Shown here piece after piece: positions 46,701 to 58,392 of a stretch of DNA of 64,000 nt. The DNA is from Micrasema longulum (taxonomy: Eukaryota; Arthropoda; Insecta; Trichoptera; Brachycentridae): positions 1 through 64,000 of the forward strand of contig JAGVSM010002918.1 in assembly GCA_022494885.1 (NCBI GenBank). Reading direction: 5' to 3'. The position numbers were made by a program, and so were the translations under genes. Within the stretch, counting starts at the first letter, position 1. Every line of letters starts with the position of its first letter. Under the pieces are notes generated by a model, which saw only the letters and a list, made by a program, of their open reading frames with translations, ran no database searches and was not told the origin of the DNA.

Positions 46701-49379
46701 TTGAGATAATTTTATAAGTGAAAAACTAAGGCTTAAAAAAATAGTTCAAACATCTAATTAAGGAAACTGACGTGTTTGATTTACTAAGATTGAATTTTTT
46801 TAACGTACCTAGGTACCAAGAATTCCATAGAAATATTCCATTTAAAGCGCTAATAATAAATAAGTTAGGGCGGTGTGCTTCACGTACATCAACCTGGGGG
46901 GATATTCTTTTTTAATTGTCAAAAGCAAGCACAGTATCTTAGAGAAAATTGGGTCGGGTTGACGGTGAATGGTTTCCAGACAGGATGCAAGGAACCCCAT
47001 CACATACACGAGAACTACGCGGCATATCTTAGGAACACAATCTCATCGTAATAATCTCATATCATATTATGAAGTGCGGGTATGTATAGGAATGCATTCA
47101 GGAAACGGTTTCTGGCTACACGGTTCTGAATTGATATGGAATTCAAGATAATGCAAGATATATAGACGCAGGTAATTGCGGGATTGTCACTACGTAGAAC
47201 CAAATTTACATACTGTAAAGGTGCATGATTGACTAATGAATGGGGCAAGGTGAGTTATGATGTTCATCAGTCTCTTGTTCCCCGATGACAAATTGTTAGG
47301 TAATTTCATATACCTATATAATAATATACATGAAATAATTCGCGGTTATTGGTCATACTGTTTACATAACAATCGGTTAAATTCTCAGGTATTTTTTGAT
47401 AAGCTTAAAAATATGTGCCGTTTTTGTGGCATGAATTTTGTGTAATGAAAACACATAACATATTTATGTATAATTTAAATTGATTGTAGAATAATAGTAC
47501 ATTCAGTGAATTTAAATATACTTAATACTTAGTTGTTTAATTAATTAAATAACGAAGAAAAAAAGAATTGCGGTAAATATATGGTAATATAGATTTAATA
47601 GTTTTGATAAATCAGTTTATTAAATAATTTATTTCAAATAAATATGTAGAAGTTTAAAATAAATGTACATCTTGATTCCTTTTCTTTCTCGACAAGCCTG
47701 TTACATAATATACAAAGCACCATATATACAATTAAAGATAGTTATTGTTCTGAAGAAACTTTTTCTAAAACTCAATTTATTTTTACATTATCCTTAACAT
47801 TAAAATTACAATCGACAAATTTAAGTTAATTTGACACGCTCAATACTTATTTTAGGTTTCTAAATAGGTAATATTAAGATAAATATTTTTATAAATAGGT
47901 ACATGGGGAACAAATGAATATTTTCTTGGGTAAAAACACTAATTTGAAGCATATAAATTTGATAGTACATAAATATATCGATATTATTACATTAAAAACA
48001 AGTTCTTAATTTGAGGCATGTAATTCGTTAACTTTGTTGAAGCATTGGTTACCAAAAAGTTTTTTCAAATGCCTAGAGCATCTATACACAAAGGAAAACA
48101 AAATTCTAAAATTACTGACACATTAATAAGTTCGTTATTCGTAATGTACATTATTTCTCTGCTAAAGTTTAAAGAAAATTATAAAATTAAATTTACACGA
48201 ATAATAGCAAACCTTTCGAAGGAATTCTTAATATTTACTGATTATTTAATTTATTGAAATTTCAAGTACACCCATTTTAATGAATTTGATTGGACAAATA
48301 ATTAAAACTGTGGAATCATCAGAGTATCCAATAATTTTACGTGTTTGCATACAGCGGGAGACTATTTAAATTTAGTTTTGATATGTTATCATAAGCAAGC
48401 ATTTCTGGTCTTAAGACCATAAGTAATATTTAAATTTAAGTGAATTATAAATATGTTATATAGGTATACCTAAAATTTAATTTTTTGTGATTAAAAAATG
48501 ATTGCCTGAACAATAAAAATAAGAATATGACATATTTTAATACGATATAATGCTATAACTATGTTTACATATAAATAAACTATTTTGAGGGTGTGAGAAA
48601 TGATCCAAATACATAATTTATATTTAGTATCATAATTTATTCTTTGATTAACCAAAACTAATTCCTTCAATTTTTAAAAATAAAACTAAATGATTTTTAT
48701 CACTTTTAATAATATTAGAAATATTAAACGTGATTTCTACAGAATATTGAATTACTAAATAATAAAATATTCAATGAAAAAATGCCTGTTTTTAAAACAG
48801 AAAGATATATAAATGGAATATCTTTCGAGAATTTAAAAAACATACCTAGTTTAAAACACAATAGTACATTAACTTACTATTTTTTTATTTCTGATCGTAG
48901 TAAAAGAAGAAAAAAAAACAATAAATTAATTAATTAATTTTGCAATAGAATATCCGGCATATTATGTCATTTTTTTAATAAAAATTGTAATAAAAAGAAT
49001 GAAAGTATTTAATTATAATATATAATTATTGGTCGATTTTGGATGCAACAATTGAATTTATATCAAAATAAACTAGGCTTTGAAGTTATCAATAAACAAA
49101 AAATACCATAAATTATTATCAAGAAAACAATATAGTAATCATGTACGTAGTTATTTATAAAGCGGATGCCTGAAATTATTAGTACGAAAACAATATTATA
49201 AAATCTAACAAGAGAAAAGGAAAAGGGGGTAGTTTCGGACAGCCTGGCGCGGCGGGTAGTCCCTGACACTGGACACTGACTGATAGATTTAATCAATATA
49301 TAAAATGAAAAAAGTTAAATTATTTTACGGGCCATATACCAGTAATGTGGGTTACCCAAATGTGTTCTTTGTAATGAGC
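43741..49379. other. Long AT-rich stretch without a recognisable gene
   Basis: Several open frames of 60-130 codons occur (e.g. - strand 44887-45329, + strand 46969-47445) but show no motif and no convincing codon bias. 44990-45110 is strongly purine-rich on the + strand, which explains the long open frames there. No known repeat copy was recognised across 5.6 kb. Confidence 0.35.
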
Positions 49380-50100
49380 CTAGGTCATGGGCCAGGAATC
49401 AGAGCATAAGGTTCTGGCAAAAAGTACCTGGTCATCAACACGCGAAGGAACTGATAAAAGGGTACGCGGAAAAGTTTGCTTTTGACCTGATAAAGCTCAG
49501 CCGAAATCAAGTGAGGGTTATCACTAGAGCCTACAGGGCGCTGCAGATTAAACAAACACCTTACTAGAATGAACTTTTTCGATACTTCTAGATGTATGTT
49601 CTACAGCGCTGATGAGGAAACACTATGCACATTTTACGTGAATGTGATGCTTTACATCATAGAAGAAACCTCATCCTCGAAGGAGCACTGGTCAAACCTG
49701 GGGTGCTATTCTGAACCACTCTCGTGGCACGAGACAACAGTTTTTCTCGTGTATTTTGTGTGTAAATACACGAAATAATACAGCCACGAAAGCGTTTGGG
49801 ATGCCAGCCCCTAGGATGTTAAAGCGCTCACCTCCTACATAATAGCTCGATACTCAACGAATTTTGATTTGGAAGGGGAGATTTATCAAAATGAGAACTC
49901 TCGCCTTTCACACAGTACCCAGGCTCTTTAAACACCTGCGCTGCTATTCGTATTTTGTATGTACACACGTGAGATAAAAGCTTTTTCTACGGCCGCGCGA
50001 GGGTTTGGAATAGCATATCCGGGCTTGGATGGGGCAGAACTATTCACGGGGATCCATTACAGACGTCAGAAGCTTGTTATAGCACTGACCCCCACTTCTA
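49380..50100 (+). pseudogene. Decayed LINE ORF2 C-terminus (same family as 20.1-20.6 kb)
   Basis: Frame-hopping translation shows FAFDLIKLSRNQVRVITRAY near 49480-49530, then a broken zinc-knuckle (HILRECDALHHRR) near 49630-49670. The 3' part with CACTTCTAAGAATAACAAT mirrors the end of the - strand copy. Several insertions and stops relative to that copy. Confidence 0.65.
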
Positions 50101-50249
50101 AGAATAACAATATTAATAATACGGTTTAAATAAATGAACGTCACGTCGATTATTCGTATTAAATTTTATTGACCTAAGTCAATTGATTGGGGAAAAGTAA
50201 AGTGTACATTTGTGAATAAGACTTCAGTGGGTCATCCACTGTGTGTAGC

Positions 50250-50330
50250 AAGTGATCGAGATACGCTGCAATTGCTGTACAAATGCAGTGCTCTGTGCAC
50301 AATTCGATGCAGATAAGCATGTAATGATGA
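50250..50330 (+). repeat. SINE family I, 3' fragment
   Basis: GATCGAGATACGCTGCAATT, ACAAATGCAGTGCTCTGTGCAC and AATGATGATA match the 3' part of family I. Confidence 0.55.
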
Positions 50331-50739
50331 TATATACAGCACATATTTACTGCAATTATAACAAATGCTTGTATGTGCCAATGACTACCTATAAAAAGTG
50401 AAAATTTGCGTCCGGTATTATTCGAACTTATTTTGGCGAAAATTAAAGGCAAACTTTATATTTATTATATATGCAATATTGACTTTTTTAAACTGTTATT
50501 ATACATCTCTCATTTACTTGTAATTTGGTTGGTTTTAACGTAATATTTCTCCATAGCAATAAATCGGCTGACAGGGTCTGATCGTGTTTTAAAATTTATT
50601 TTTTTAAATAAGTAAAAAATTACTACCATAACGGCAGATATTTTTTTTTCTGTGCTACGTCGGATAAATTTTCGAAAATGGTTAAAAATACGAAAATCTT
50701 TCATCACTTGAAAACGAGACCTTTAGCCCCCTAGTTAAT

Positions 50740-51190
50740 GGCACGTGTTACGTTACCACGCCACACTTGTACGCAATGTTTGCCAAATCACCTCTACACG
50801 CTGGCCAATACGTTAGCCAATACGAATTAGCCAGCACGTTGCTTAACGTGCAGAGGGGGCCATCTGTGGCTGCAGAGCTGGCACACGCGCTGGCACATAC
50901 GCTGGCGCGCGATCCACATGTTGTAGGTTTTTCAACATGTATCAAAGGGCGCTGGCCGAGCGCTGATCATCGCATCCACACGTTGGCCCAGCTTTTAGTA
51001 CGCTACAAACTACCGAAGAGAGCGTAAGCAATTTTGTGTGCGCTTTTGACGTCCAACATTGGCCCGCACCGACAGATACTGAATGACTCGCCAATGTATT
51101 GGTCAGCGTGTAGAGCCGCTTTTCGAAGCACACTCAGCGGGCAAGTCGGGAAAAGTCAAAGTGACGTGACGCGAACTGCGAGCCGTTTTA
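50740..51190. other. GC-rich island with clustered GCTGGC/TTGGCCA motifs
   Basis: Against an AT-rich background this 450-bp block is clearly GC-rich. It contains at least ten variants of CGCTGGC, GTTGGCC or GTTAGCC in both orientations (e.g. near 50799, 50813, 50827, 50877, 50889, 50901, 50951, 50983, 51059, 51093). Open frames exist on both strands (e.g. + 50767-51027, - 50942-51133), but the repeat structure explains them. It could be the subterminal repeat array of a DNA transposon or a CpG-type regulatory block. Confidence 0.4.
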
Positions 51191-51723
51191 CATATACTCA
51201 TTTTTAAACCCGAAAATTATGACTAAAAACTTGTTTTTTATGCATTGATAGAATTGAAATATATCTTTAGAATTGAAAAAATCCGCTCTAATATTTAAAA
51301 TGCTTTCAACGATATTCCCGATTTGCGGAAACATCAATTCTAGTCTATACAAAAGTTTTGAACAAGCAAATAATGGTTGAAAAGTATCAAAAGTAATTTA
51401 GTTTTTTTTTTAAGTCGTTGTGTCCGTCGTTATTGTACGTACGGGACTACCCATTTGTTGATTTGAAATATAATATCAAATTTACAATAATTATAATGAA
51501 TTATTTTCACGGTAAATAGTAAATAAAAATAAACAAAAATTCGAGAATGGTTGTCAGATGTTTTTTTATGGTTCGAAAAAAAAGGGTTAGATTATTTGAT
51601 AAAAAATTACATGAACTTTACAATGTATGGTTTAGAATTAATGGTTCTAATCTGTAGTCTTTCATGAGTGATGTATTTATGTAAAGTAATGTATATGGAG
51701 GGATCTTCTGGGAGTTGCAGGTC

Positions 51724-51783
51724 CTATCGATGTTTTGAGGCCAACACGGAGGCCCTGGCGGCCTCAGCTTGTAGCTCTTCCAT
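51724..51783 (-). CDS. Weak candidate terminal exon (19 codons)
   Basis: On the - strand the acceptor-like TTATATTCTGTCAG precedes MEELQAEAARASVLASKHR and a TAG stop. The peptide is Ala/Glu-rich and helix-like. The upstream word CCCCACAG|GTACGT also forms a donor-like site. No partner exon was identified. Confidence 0.2.
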   Translation of the reverse strand: MEELQAEAARASVLASKHR

Positions 51784-52023
51784 CTGACAGAATATAACGT
51801 ACCTGTGGGGGGTCCCGACAATATAAATACAAATATATAGTAAATAAAGACGTCAAGTATAGGTACAATGAAATATCATAACAGTCCTCTTGGAAAAATA
51901 CATCAAAGTGGGAAGGACTCTAAACTCTTAAAAGACTGAGCTAAAAAAATCTTATATTGACAGTGCTGTAACGTCGTGATACATTAAGCAAAAAATGACA
52001 TATTTTTAAAAACACATACATAT

Positions 52024-52775
52024 CGTCGCCGTTCAGGCAAAATTCACCAACCCAAAAAACATCATTTTGTGAAATCGCAATTTAAAAGTTTGAAGATCAA
52101 GGAAAAATTGGATTTGAGTGTTTTAGTGGTCTTATGTACCCAACATAATTCATTAATTTCTTTTTAATTAATTCAATTGGTAACATTTTGCTGCTGATTC
52201 ATTTTAAACTATCTGGAAGGTGAATGAGGCATGGTGGCTAAAATTTGGTTTAGTGACTTTTTCTTGTTTATAATCTGGACAATGCAATGCTATAAGAATT
52301 AGTGAAAGGAAGGAAATTTGTAAATATCTTACTTTTTAAATATTTAATAATATAGTCATAAAAAAACAAATAATTCGGAGTTACCTTAGTGACGTTTGCC
52401 TCTTAAAAAACACAATTTTACGTTTCGAATATTGATATACATGTATACACTTGATCCAGCACTAAGCACCCGTCTTGTGTTCTATTCAACTGAGGTTCCG
52501 GAACTTAATTTATAGTCAGTAAATGTGAAGCAGCGTAAAAGAACGCAACATTCAGCTTTAAATTTCGCAGTAAACTGGCGTAGACAATTCATATTTTTTA
52601 CTCTACTACGCATTTTGCACGCCAATGTTCACGCGACAACGCTATTTTTTCGGAACATAGTTTCAAATAATCGTTCTATAAAGCATTATTTAATTACATC
52701 TCACTAGCTTCAAATGGCCTATTTAACTAAAACATGACATTTTTGGGTTTGGTGATTTTTGCCTGAACGGCGACG
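52024..52775. mobile_element. Non-autonomous element with about 38-bp TIRs
   Basis: The left end CGTCGCCGTTCAGGCAAAAT continues TCACCAACCCAAAAA and is mirrored by TTTTTGGGTTTGGTGA...TTGCCTGAACGGCGACG at 52738-52775. 752 bp; no transposase recognised. Flanks show no obvious long target duplication. Confidence 0.75.
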
Positions 52776-52988
52776 AAATACTGTTTAATAATCTATATTC
52801 CATCATTTATCAAAATCATTATATAATATAGGCCTGTTACAGCAAAATACGACTGCATTATTTTTGAAAATAAGGACACATAATAAAATAAAGTCTTGGA
52901 TTCTTTGTGGACTCAAGGTTTAATTACATTGTAATCAATGCATTGTAATATTTATAGAATATTCTGTGTTGTTTTTTTTTATTCGAAT

Positions 52989-53271
52989 AGAAAGGACACA
53001 CAGTTTATAAGTTGTCCGGCTAGTGGTCTAATGACCAATGCATTTGTCTACCATGCAAGAGGTCTCGGGTTTGAATCCTGACATGGTTGAAATGAAATAT
53101 TTATTAGAAAAGATGTTTTTACACTAGAATAATTCATAGTACCTGGACTAGTACCTGAAGCGTAAGCGTACCTTCATGTAACAAAAATGATCAAGATACA
53201 CTGCGATTGGTGTACTAATGCAGTGCCCTATGCACCATTAGGTGCGGAAAGGCAATGATAATGATGATAAT
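52989..53271 (+). repeat. SINE family I with shared 5' extension
   Basis: Head CGGCTAGTGGTCTAATGACC, box B GTCTCGGGTTTGAATCCTGA, body and (ATG/ATA)n tail as in family I. About 25 bp upstream (AAAGGACACACAGTTTATAA) is also shared with the copy at 61.25 kb. An L2-like tail follows directly at 53272-53330. Confidence 0.75.
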
Positions 53272-53330
53272 TTCAGCGCTTTTGAGGTAATTTTCACAAA
53301 AATGGGACTATATAAATTATCTATATGAAT
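53272..53330 (+). repeat. L2-like LINE tail
   Basis: CAGCGCTTTTGAGGTAATTT, CACAAAAATGGGACTATATA matches the end of the L2/CR1 remnant at 23.75 kb. Confidence 0.5.
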
Positions 53331-53454
53331 ATATTTATATATATTTTTTTAAATTATTGAATTAATTAATTTAAATGATTCTTCATTTTATCGTTCCTCT
53401 CCCCGATGGAGGTTGGATATCATTGCAGTAGTTCTGACTTTGATAATATTAAAA

Positions 53455-53718
53455 TTAAAAAAACTAAAGCCTACTACTTTAGTTTTTTTTTCAAATAAAA
53501 AAACAAAAAACCAGACCGTTTAAAATAGTGGATTTATTGTTAAACAAAACGAAATTAGTAGAGTCAAATTGGTGTTTTAATATATTTAAAAAAAACTGAA
53601 GCCTACTAATTTAGTTTTTTTTTCAAATAAAAAAACAAAAAACCAGACCATTTAAAATAGTCGATTTTTTGTTAAGCAAAATGAAATTAGTAGAGTCAAA
53701 TTGGTGTTTTAATATTCT
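53455..53718. repeat. 132-bp tandem duplication, two copies
   Basis: The segment with GCCTACTACTTTAGTTTTTT and CAAAAAACCAGACCGTTTAA at 53469 recurs 132 bp later with a handful of substitutions. Confidence 0.9.
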
Positions 53719-54193
53719 ACAAAATAAACACCGAATCAATAAATAAATTATGACTTTGTTTGCAGCTGCCCTGAACAAGGACTGAATGCTATAATGGAAC
53801 CAGTAACGCAAGTTCTTCAGCCAAGAGATGCGCCTACTTCCTACATTGCGTCTTCCATCAACCCTTTCTTGTAGAATGACTTGTATACGCTATATTTTTC
53901 GCATCTCATCACATGCCCGAAGGACTTAAGTTTTATTTTCTTAACGGTATTCAGCATCTCTCTATAGTTAAAAAATATTTAATGATTAAAAAAGTAAAAT
54001 TTTAATTAATTTAATTTTAAGCAGTTTGTTTTTCTTCCATAATTACTTAAAATCATGACTGACAACCCGCGCTTTAATTTGTTCAATACTTCGATATAAT
54101 ATTACGCACTCCCACAAATTTGACGTTGCCGGTTATTGGAGAACAATTTTATGTAAAAAAAGGTTTAAAAAATGTATTTACAAATAAACAAAC

Positions 54194-54282
54194 TATCACG
54201 CTGTTTTTCCGTTAGGGTAGGCAGAGAGGGTAGAATGCCATATCACTCTGTCATTGCATACAGATCTCGCCTCCTCTACATG
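54194..54282 (-). pseudogene. LINE 3' end (same family as 14.0 kb)
   Basis: The - strand encodes HVEEARSVCNDRVIWHS, TLSAYPNGKTA then stops; compare 13995-14118. Confidence 0.6.
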
Positions 54283-54397
54283 CACGCGCGCCGATTATTC
54301 CGACTTTTGACAATACATGTCCATATTTGAGTATTTGTATCTAAACGTATTTTACTTAAAATAAATTCAATTGATTGCATATTATTAAATACTAGCT

Positions 54398-55076
54398 GAC
54401 CCGACAGACGTTGTCCTGCCCGAACGTTGACTTGCCTTGGAAAAATACTTTTTATTGATAAGTAGGTCCTAGGTACTTGTTTGTGATTAAATCCCAAAAC
54501 TAAAAATGGTTAATATTCAAATTTTAAATTTAAGTAGGTGCTTGTTTATGGTTGAATTCCAAAACATAGAATAAATATTTTTTCAATTATGGCATTATTT
54601 TTGCAAACGTCAAGCTCTGGTCTTCTCACCAACAGAGTGGTGTACTTATGTGGGAATACGATTTTTAAAAATGTAAAGAATTTAATATTATTTTAGTATT
54701 ACCAAAAATCCAGTAAAAAGAAATAAGGGGATAGAAATAAGAAGGAATTTAAGGAAAGAATCTGATTTATATCCACAAAAAACAAATGCTGTTTGTAAAC
54801 ATTCAAAAACAAACTTTTTTTATACTAAAAAAAAATAAAAAAATAAAAAAATATTCCATTTTTTTGTCAAGCGTTCTCCTCGAATGCAACCCTGGTAGAT
54901 CGATGAATAAAACATGTATACTCTTTACTTATTTTTTATACATTAGATTAAAGATTTATCTACGAACACGCACAGCGCAAAGATCTATATTTCTCTGAAA
55001 ACCGCATGTAAATCGGTTAAGCCGTTTAGAAGGATTTCAGTGACATTACACGTACAGGGGAAATATATATATAAAG
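54398..55076 (+). mobile_element. Dispersed repeat with CTAGCTGACCCG...-type end
   Basis: The left boundary reads CTAGCTGACCCGACAGACGT and TGTCCTGCC. The right part reads GTAAATCGGTTAAGCCGTTT, AGAAGGATTTCAGTGACATT and ends near ATATATATAAAGATTA. I recall the pairing of these two end motifs from many arthropod genomes, but cannot name the class with certainty. Confidence 0.45.
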
Positions 55077-55182
55077 ATTACGTACAATGAGAATAAAAAT
55101 AATTCTAGTAACGTCATAAGGAAAAAAGACAGTTCAGGTATGTATATAGTTCCATATAATATCCATATAAAAAATATGAATA

Positions 55183-55480
55183 AATCATTATCATCATTCC
55201 ATGTCCGCTCCCTAGTTGGAGCATATGGTATCCACAAAGAGCCTCCATGCATCTCTATCGGCTGCCAACTCCTTTGCGTCCTCCCAAGTCAGGTTCTCGT
55301 TCAGAAATTTCTACATAAGCTCCCAACGAACAGTTAGCAGTGGACGTCCAGGACGTCGAGAACCTGATGCCTTGTAAAGTAGGCAAGCTTGGTTCAGGCT
55401 CTCAGGAGGCATCCGCAGTAAATGGCCTGGCCAACCGTATCGCCTCCGCTTGACGACAGTTGTCACCGGACTGAATGAAT
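55183..55480 (-). pseudogene. RTE-like LINE, C-terminal fragment
   Basis: The - strand reads RRRYGWPGHLLRMPPESLNQ, then ASGSRRPGRPLLTVRWE: the RWxGHxxRMPxxRL...G-RRRGRPxxTW signature at the C-terminus of RTE/BovB-type ORFs. The nucleotide sequence matches 31660-31860. Confidence 0.8.
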
Positions 55481-56177
55481 AAATAGTAATCATAAAAAAA
55501 TGCGAATAAACGAAATAGATTTCTGCCTGCTTATGTAAGAAATTTTACAATGATTTTGAATAAACCAATTTCATTAATAAATATTCTAATCAAACTGAAA
55601 ATTATATTTATAACTTGAAACAAATCATCATTGACATTCTCGATGTTTTGTAAATACTAAAATAAATAATTCCGTACTTTTATTATTAAATTGGGGTTCA
55701 AATGGATTTACTGGTTCCCCAGAGAACTTTTGACGACTTTTTAATTATCTGTCAAATGAAGTTTTAATGTCCATGAATAACTGATCAGACCCAAGCGATT
55801 GAGATCTCTGAATAATTAATTGAGAAACTGATTACTTGTCTGAAGGACAAAAATAAACTTTTAAAGAAGAAATCAAGAAAAGATCGATACAAAAGAGACC
55901 ATATCAAAATACTGTTATGATAAATTAAATTCGAATGAAAAAAACATTTTATAAAAAGGACTTATTTATGCGTGTTTTAAAAATTAATTAATGAAGTTCT
56001 TTAATATGAAATAAATTGATTATGCAATTTAATTATTTGTTAACCTTATTATGCAGTTTATAATGGAATTTATTTTTTTTAAATGTGATTTCGTTGATTT
56101 ATTAATTTGTTGTATAATTTCATTTGAAAAAAACTTTTGTACAATTGAGCATAAGCTGAAATAAAAAAAAAAACATA
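55481..56177. other. AT-rich, nothing recognised
   Basis: No gene or repeat copy seen. Confidence 0.3.
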
Positions 56178-56185
56178 GTCTAGCT

Positions 56186-56854
56186 CAGTGTTTCTTAACC
56201 TGTGGTCCGCGGACCCCTGGGAGTCCGCGAATATATGTATGGGGGTCCGCAGTCACAATAATAAATAAATGCCACCAAAAGTCTCGTAATCGTTGCGCTA
56301 ACTTAACACGGCGAATATATTATATTACTGGCTAGACAACGGCACAGGAAAACCAACTAAAAGAAATATCTTGTGACTCAGAATTGAAATGTAATTGCAA
56401 AGAATCCTATTTATCAAGTTTTTGATTGAATGTAAAGAAAGATTATACGAAAATATCAGAAGAAGCACTGAAAAATTTACTGTTTTTCTCAGCCACATAC
56501 CTCTGTGAAAAGGCATTCTCTGCTCTTGTAGCACTAAAATAAATACAGAAACAGATTCAATTTGAGATTTCAACTTAGTAGTAACATTATTTAAAAAAAA
56601 AAATTATTTATTAGTTTATACAGTATACAGTAAAATCGACCCGAATATCACTAATTTAGTTGCAAAAAGCAACACCAACCATCACATCAATTAACCGTCT
56701 TGGTGTTGCTGTTGTGCGTTAATTATTAAGGTTTTTTTTTTTAAAGTTTTTTTTATGTTTGTAAAATAAATGGTCCGAAATTTATTGCTGGTTTTTTTTA
56801 CTAAGGGGGTCCTTGAACATTGTGCTTGATTTCCACGGGGTCCGTGGCTGACTG
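56186..56854 (+). mobile_element. hAT remnant with exact 8-bp target duplication
   Basis: GTCTAGCT flanks it at 56178-56185 and 56855-56862; 8 bp is the hAT-superfamily duplication length. Ends start CAGTGTTTCTTAACCTGTGG and finish CCACGGGGTCCGTGGCTGACTG. Both subterminal parts contain a GGACCCC/GGGGTCC word. Near 56465-56545 the + strand encodes EEALKNLLFFSATYLCEKAFSALV, resembling the hAT dimerisation (hATC) domain of ZBED5/FAM200-like transposases, then a stop. 669 bp, so most of the transposase is gone. Confidence 0.85.
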
Positions 56855-56948
56855 GTCTAGCTAACCGTTCACTTAGAACGAATGTTAGGATAAGAAAAAA
56901 CAATGGAATAGATGGGACAAATGTTCATAAACGTAATAATATATGTCA

Positions 56949-57112
56949 TGGTGGCCTCCGTGGTGTAGTGGTCAACGCTTGACTCACAAACTGAAGGCCC
57001 CGGGTTCGATTCCCGTGAGAACACAAAAATCAATGAGATTTTTCTCAAGCCTGGGTGTTCTGTACTGTAATTCACCACTGTAATTGGGCCTCCTGGTCTG
57101 TTGTGGTGCAAA
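56949..57112 (+). repeat. SINE family II, tRNA-derived
   Basis: Box A CGTGGTGTAGTGGTCAACGC and box B CCCCGGGTTCGATTCCCGTG are intact, followed by GGTGTTCTGTACTGTAATTC and GTTGTGGTGCAAAACAACTT. The acceptor-stem halves do not pair, so this is a SINE head and not a functional tRNA gene. Confidence 0.7.
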
Positions 57113-58281
57113 ACAACTTAAAAAGTGCTGTTATTTAAGCAATACGATTTTAGTACCTACCTCTAATTTGTACTAAGAAAATATCATTAATTAGCTATTA
57201 TGAACTAGAATGTGATCGTTACCGATTATTTAAAAATAAATCGCGTTAAACTTGTGTAAATATTTTTCCCTAAGTGACAGTTTGTATGTGCTTTAACTAT
57301 TGGAAAGTTGAGAACTAGACGCCTCTAGAGGCTTAAGTTCGATCAAAATATAAATTACAAGTTTGAAAACTGAAGTAAATAATTTAATATTAATGAAGGA
57401 AAGTTTATAATACCAGGAGACTAGGAAATGTACAGAGGTGGCTAGGAAACTATGAAAACTACCCGGAAATTGAGCAGACGGGAGAAACTTACTAAAAAAG
57501 CTACGGTTTATTCAGCCATGGCGTCGCAATATAATAATGTACTAAATATTTCAAGTTCAGCAGTCTGAGCACGTTTGTACCGATGCTGACTTTTACTTAT
57601 TAGAAGGATCCGTGATCCAAACGTGAATTTGAAAACGCTCGTGACGACTAAGATAAATGTTATAGGAACGTTTTGAATTTAAGCGAAAGGGCCTGATAAA
57701 TAAATTATTATTCCAAGGCGTTCATATATTGTACAGTAAAACTCCAACAATCCGGATTAATGAGTGCCAGGCGTAATCACATAAAAACTTACTTAAACAT
57801 GTCCAGCAAAGTTAACAGCTTTGACGAAGAAACGCGCCGGCCGCCATCACCCTTTTTTGTTTATTATTATACCATCTTTACATACTTTTTCCTGTTACTG
57901 ATAAAAGCAAGTTGGATGACTGGAGTTCGAATGAATGGAGTTCTACTGTATTAACAAACACTTCAGAGCATTATTAAATTTGTGCGCATGAAGTGGTAAA
58001 ATAGCGCGCAACGGCCCTTACGAAATTTGGATTCTTTTGGGTATTTTTAATACTATTTTCAATCTTTTATACTTTGACCATCCTTAACAAAGTTGTCACA
58101 TAGATTCTAATATATATATAAATATACACTTATTTGGTATTTTTTTTATACGTGAATTATTATTCAGTAATCATTGCTGACACACTTCAAAAAACAACTT
58201 CCTGATGGTTCATTCTTTTTCATGTCAATATCAGACATTTTAATTGATAAATTCAATTACAAATGATAAAATATATATTGA
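57113..58281. other. Nothing recognised
   Basis: Moderately AT-rich. A 64-codon + open frame (57760-57954) lacks any motif. ACGCCTCTAGAGGCTTAAGT near 57319 is a short palindrome. Confidence 0.3.
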
Positions 58282-58350
58282 AAACGTTGTTTTCAACCAT
58301 TTTTTTTCCAATCAGTTTCAAAACTAGACAAGCTTCTTTATCAAGATATA
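58282..58350 (-). repeat. Diverged arm of fold-back family F
   Basis: AACGTTGTTTTCAACCATTT, CCAATCAGTTTCAAAACTAG and ACAAGCTTCTTTATCAAG align with the left arm at 24050-24125 with many substitutions. Confidence 0.55.
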
Positions 58351-58392
58351 ATTAACTACTGAATTCTATTCTATTATATTTTTTTTAAACAG

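Noticed and set aside
56949..57022. Possible tRNA gene with good boxes A and B
   Set aside because: Acceptor-stem halves do not pair and a SINE body follows, so it is a SINE head.
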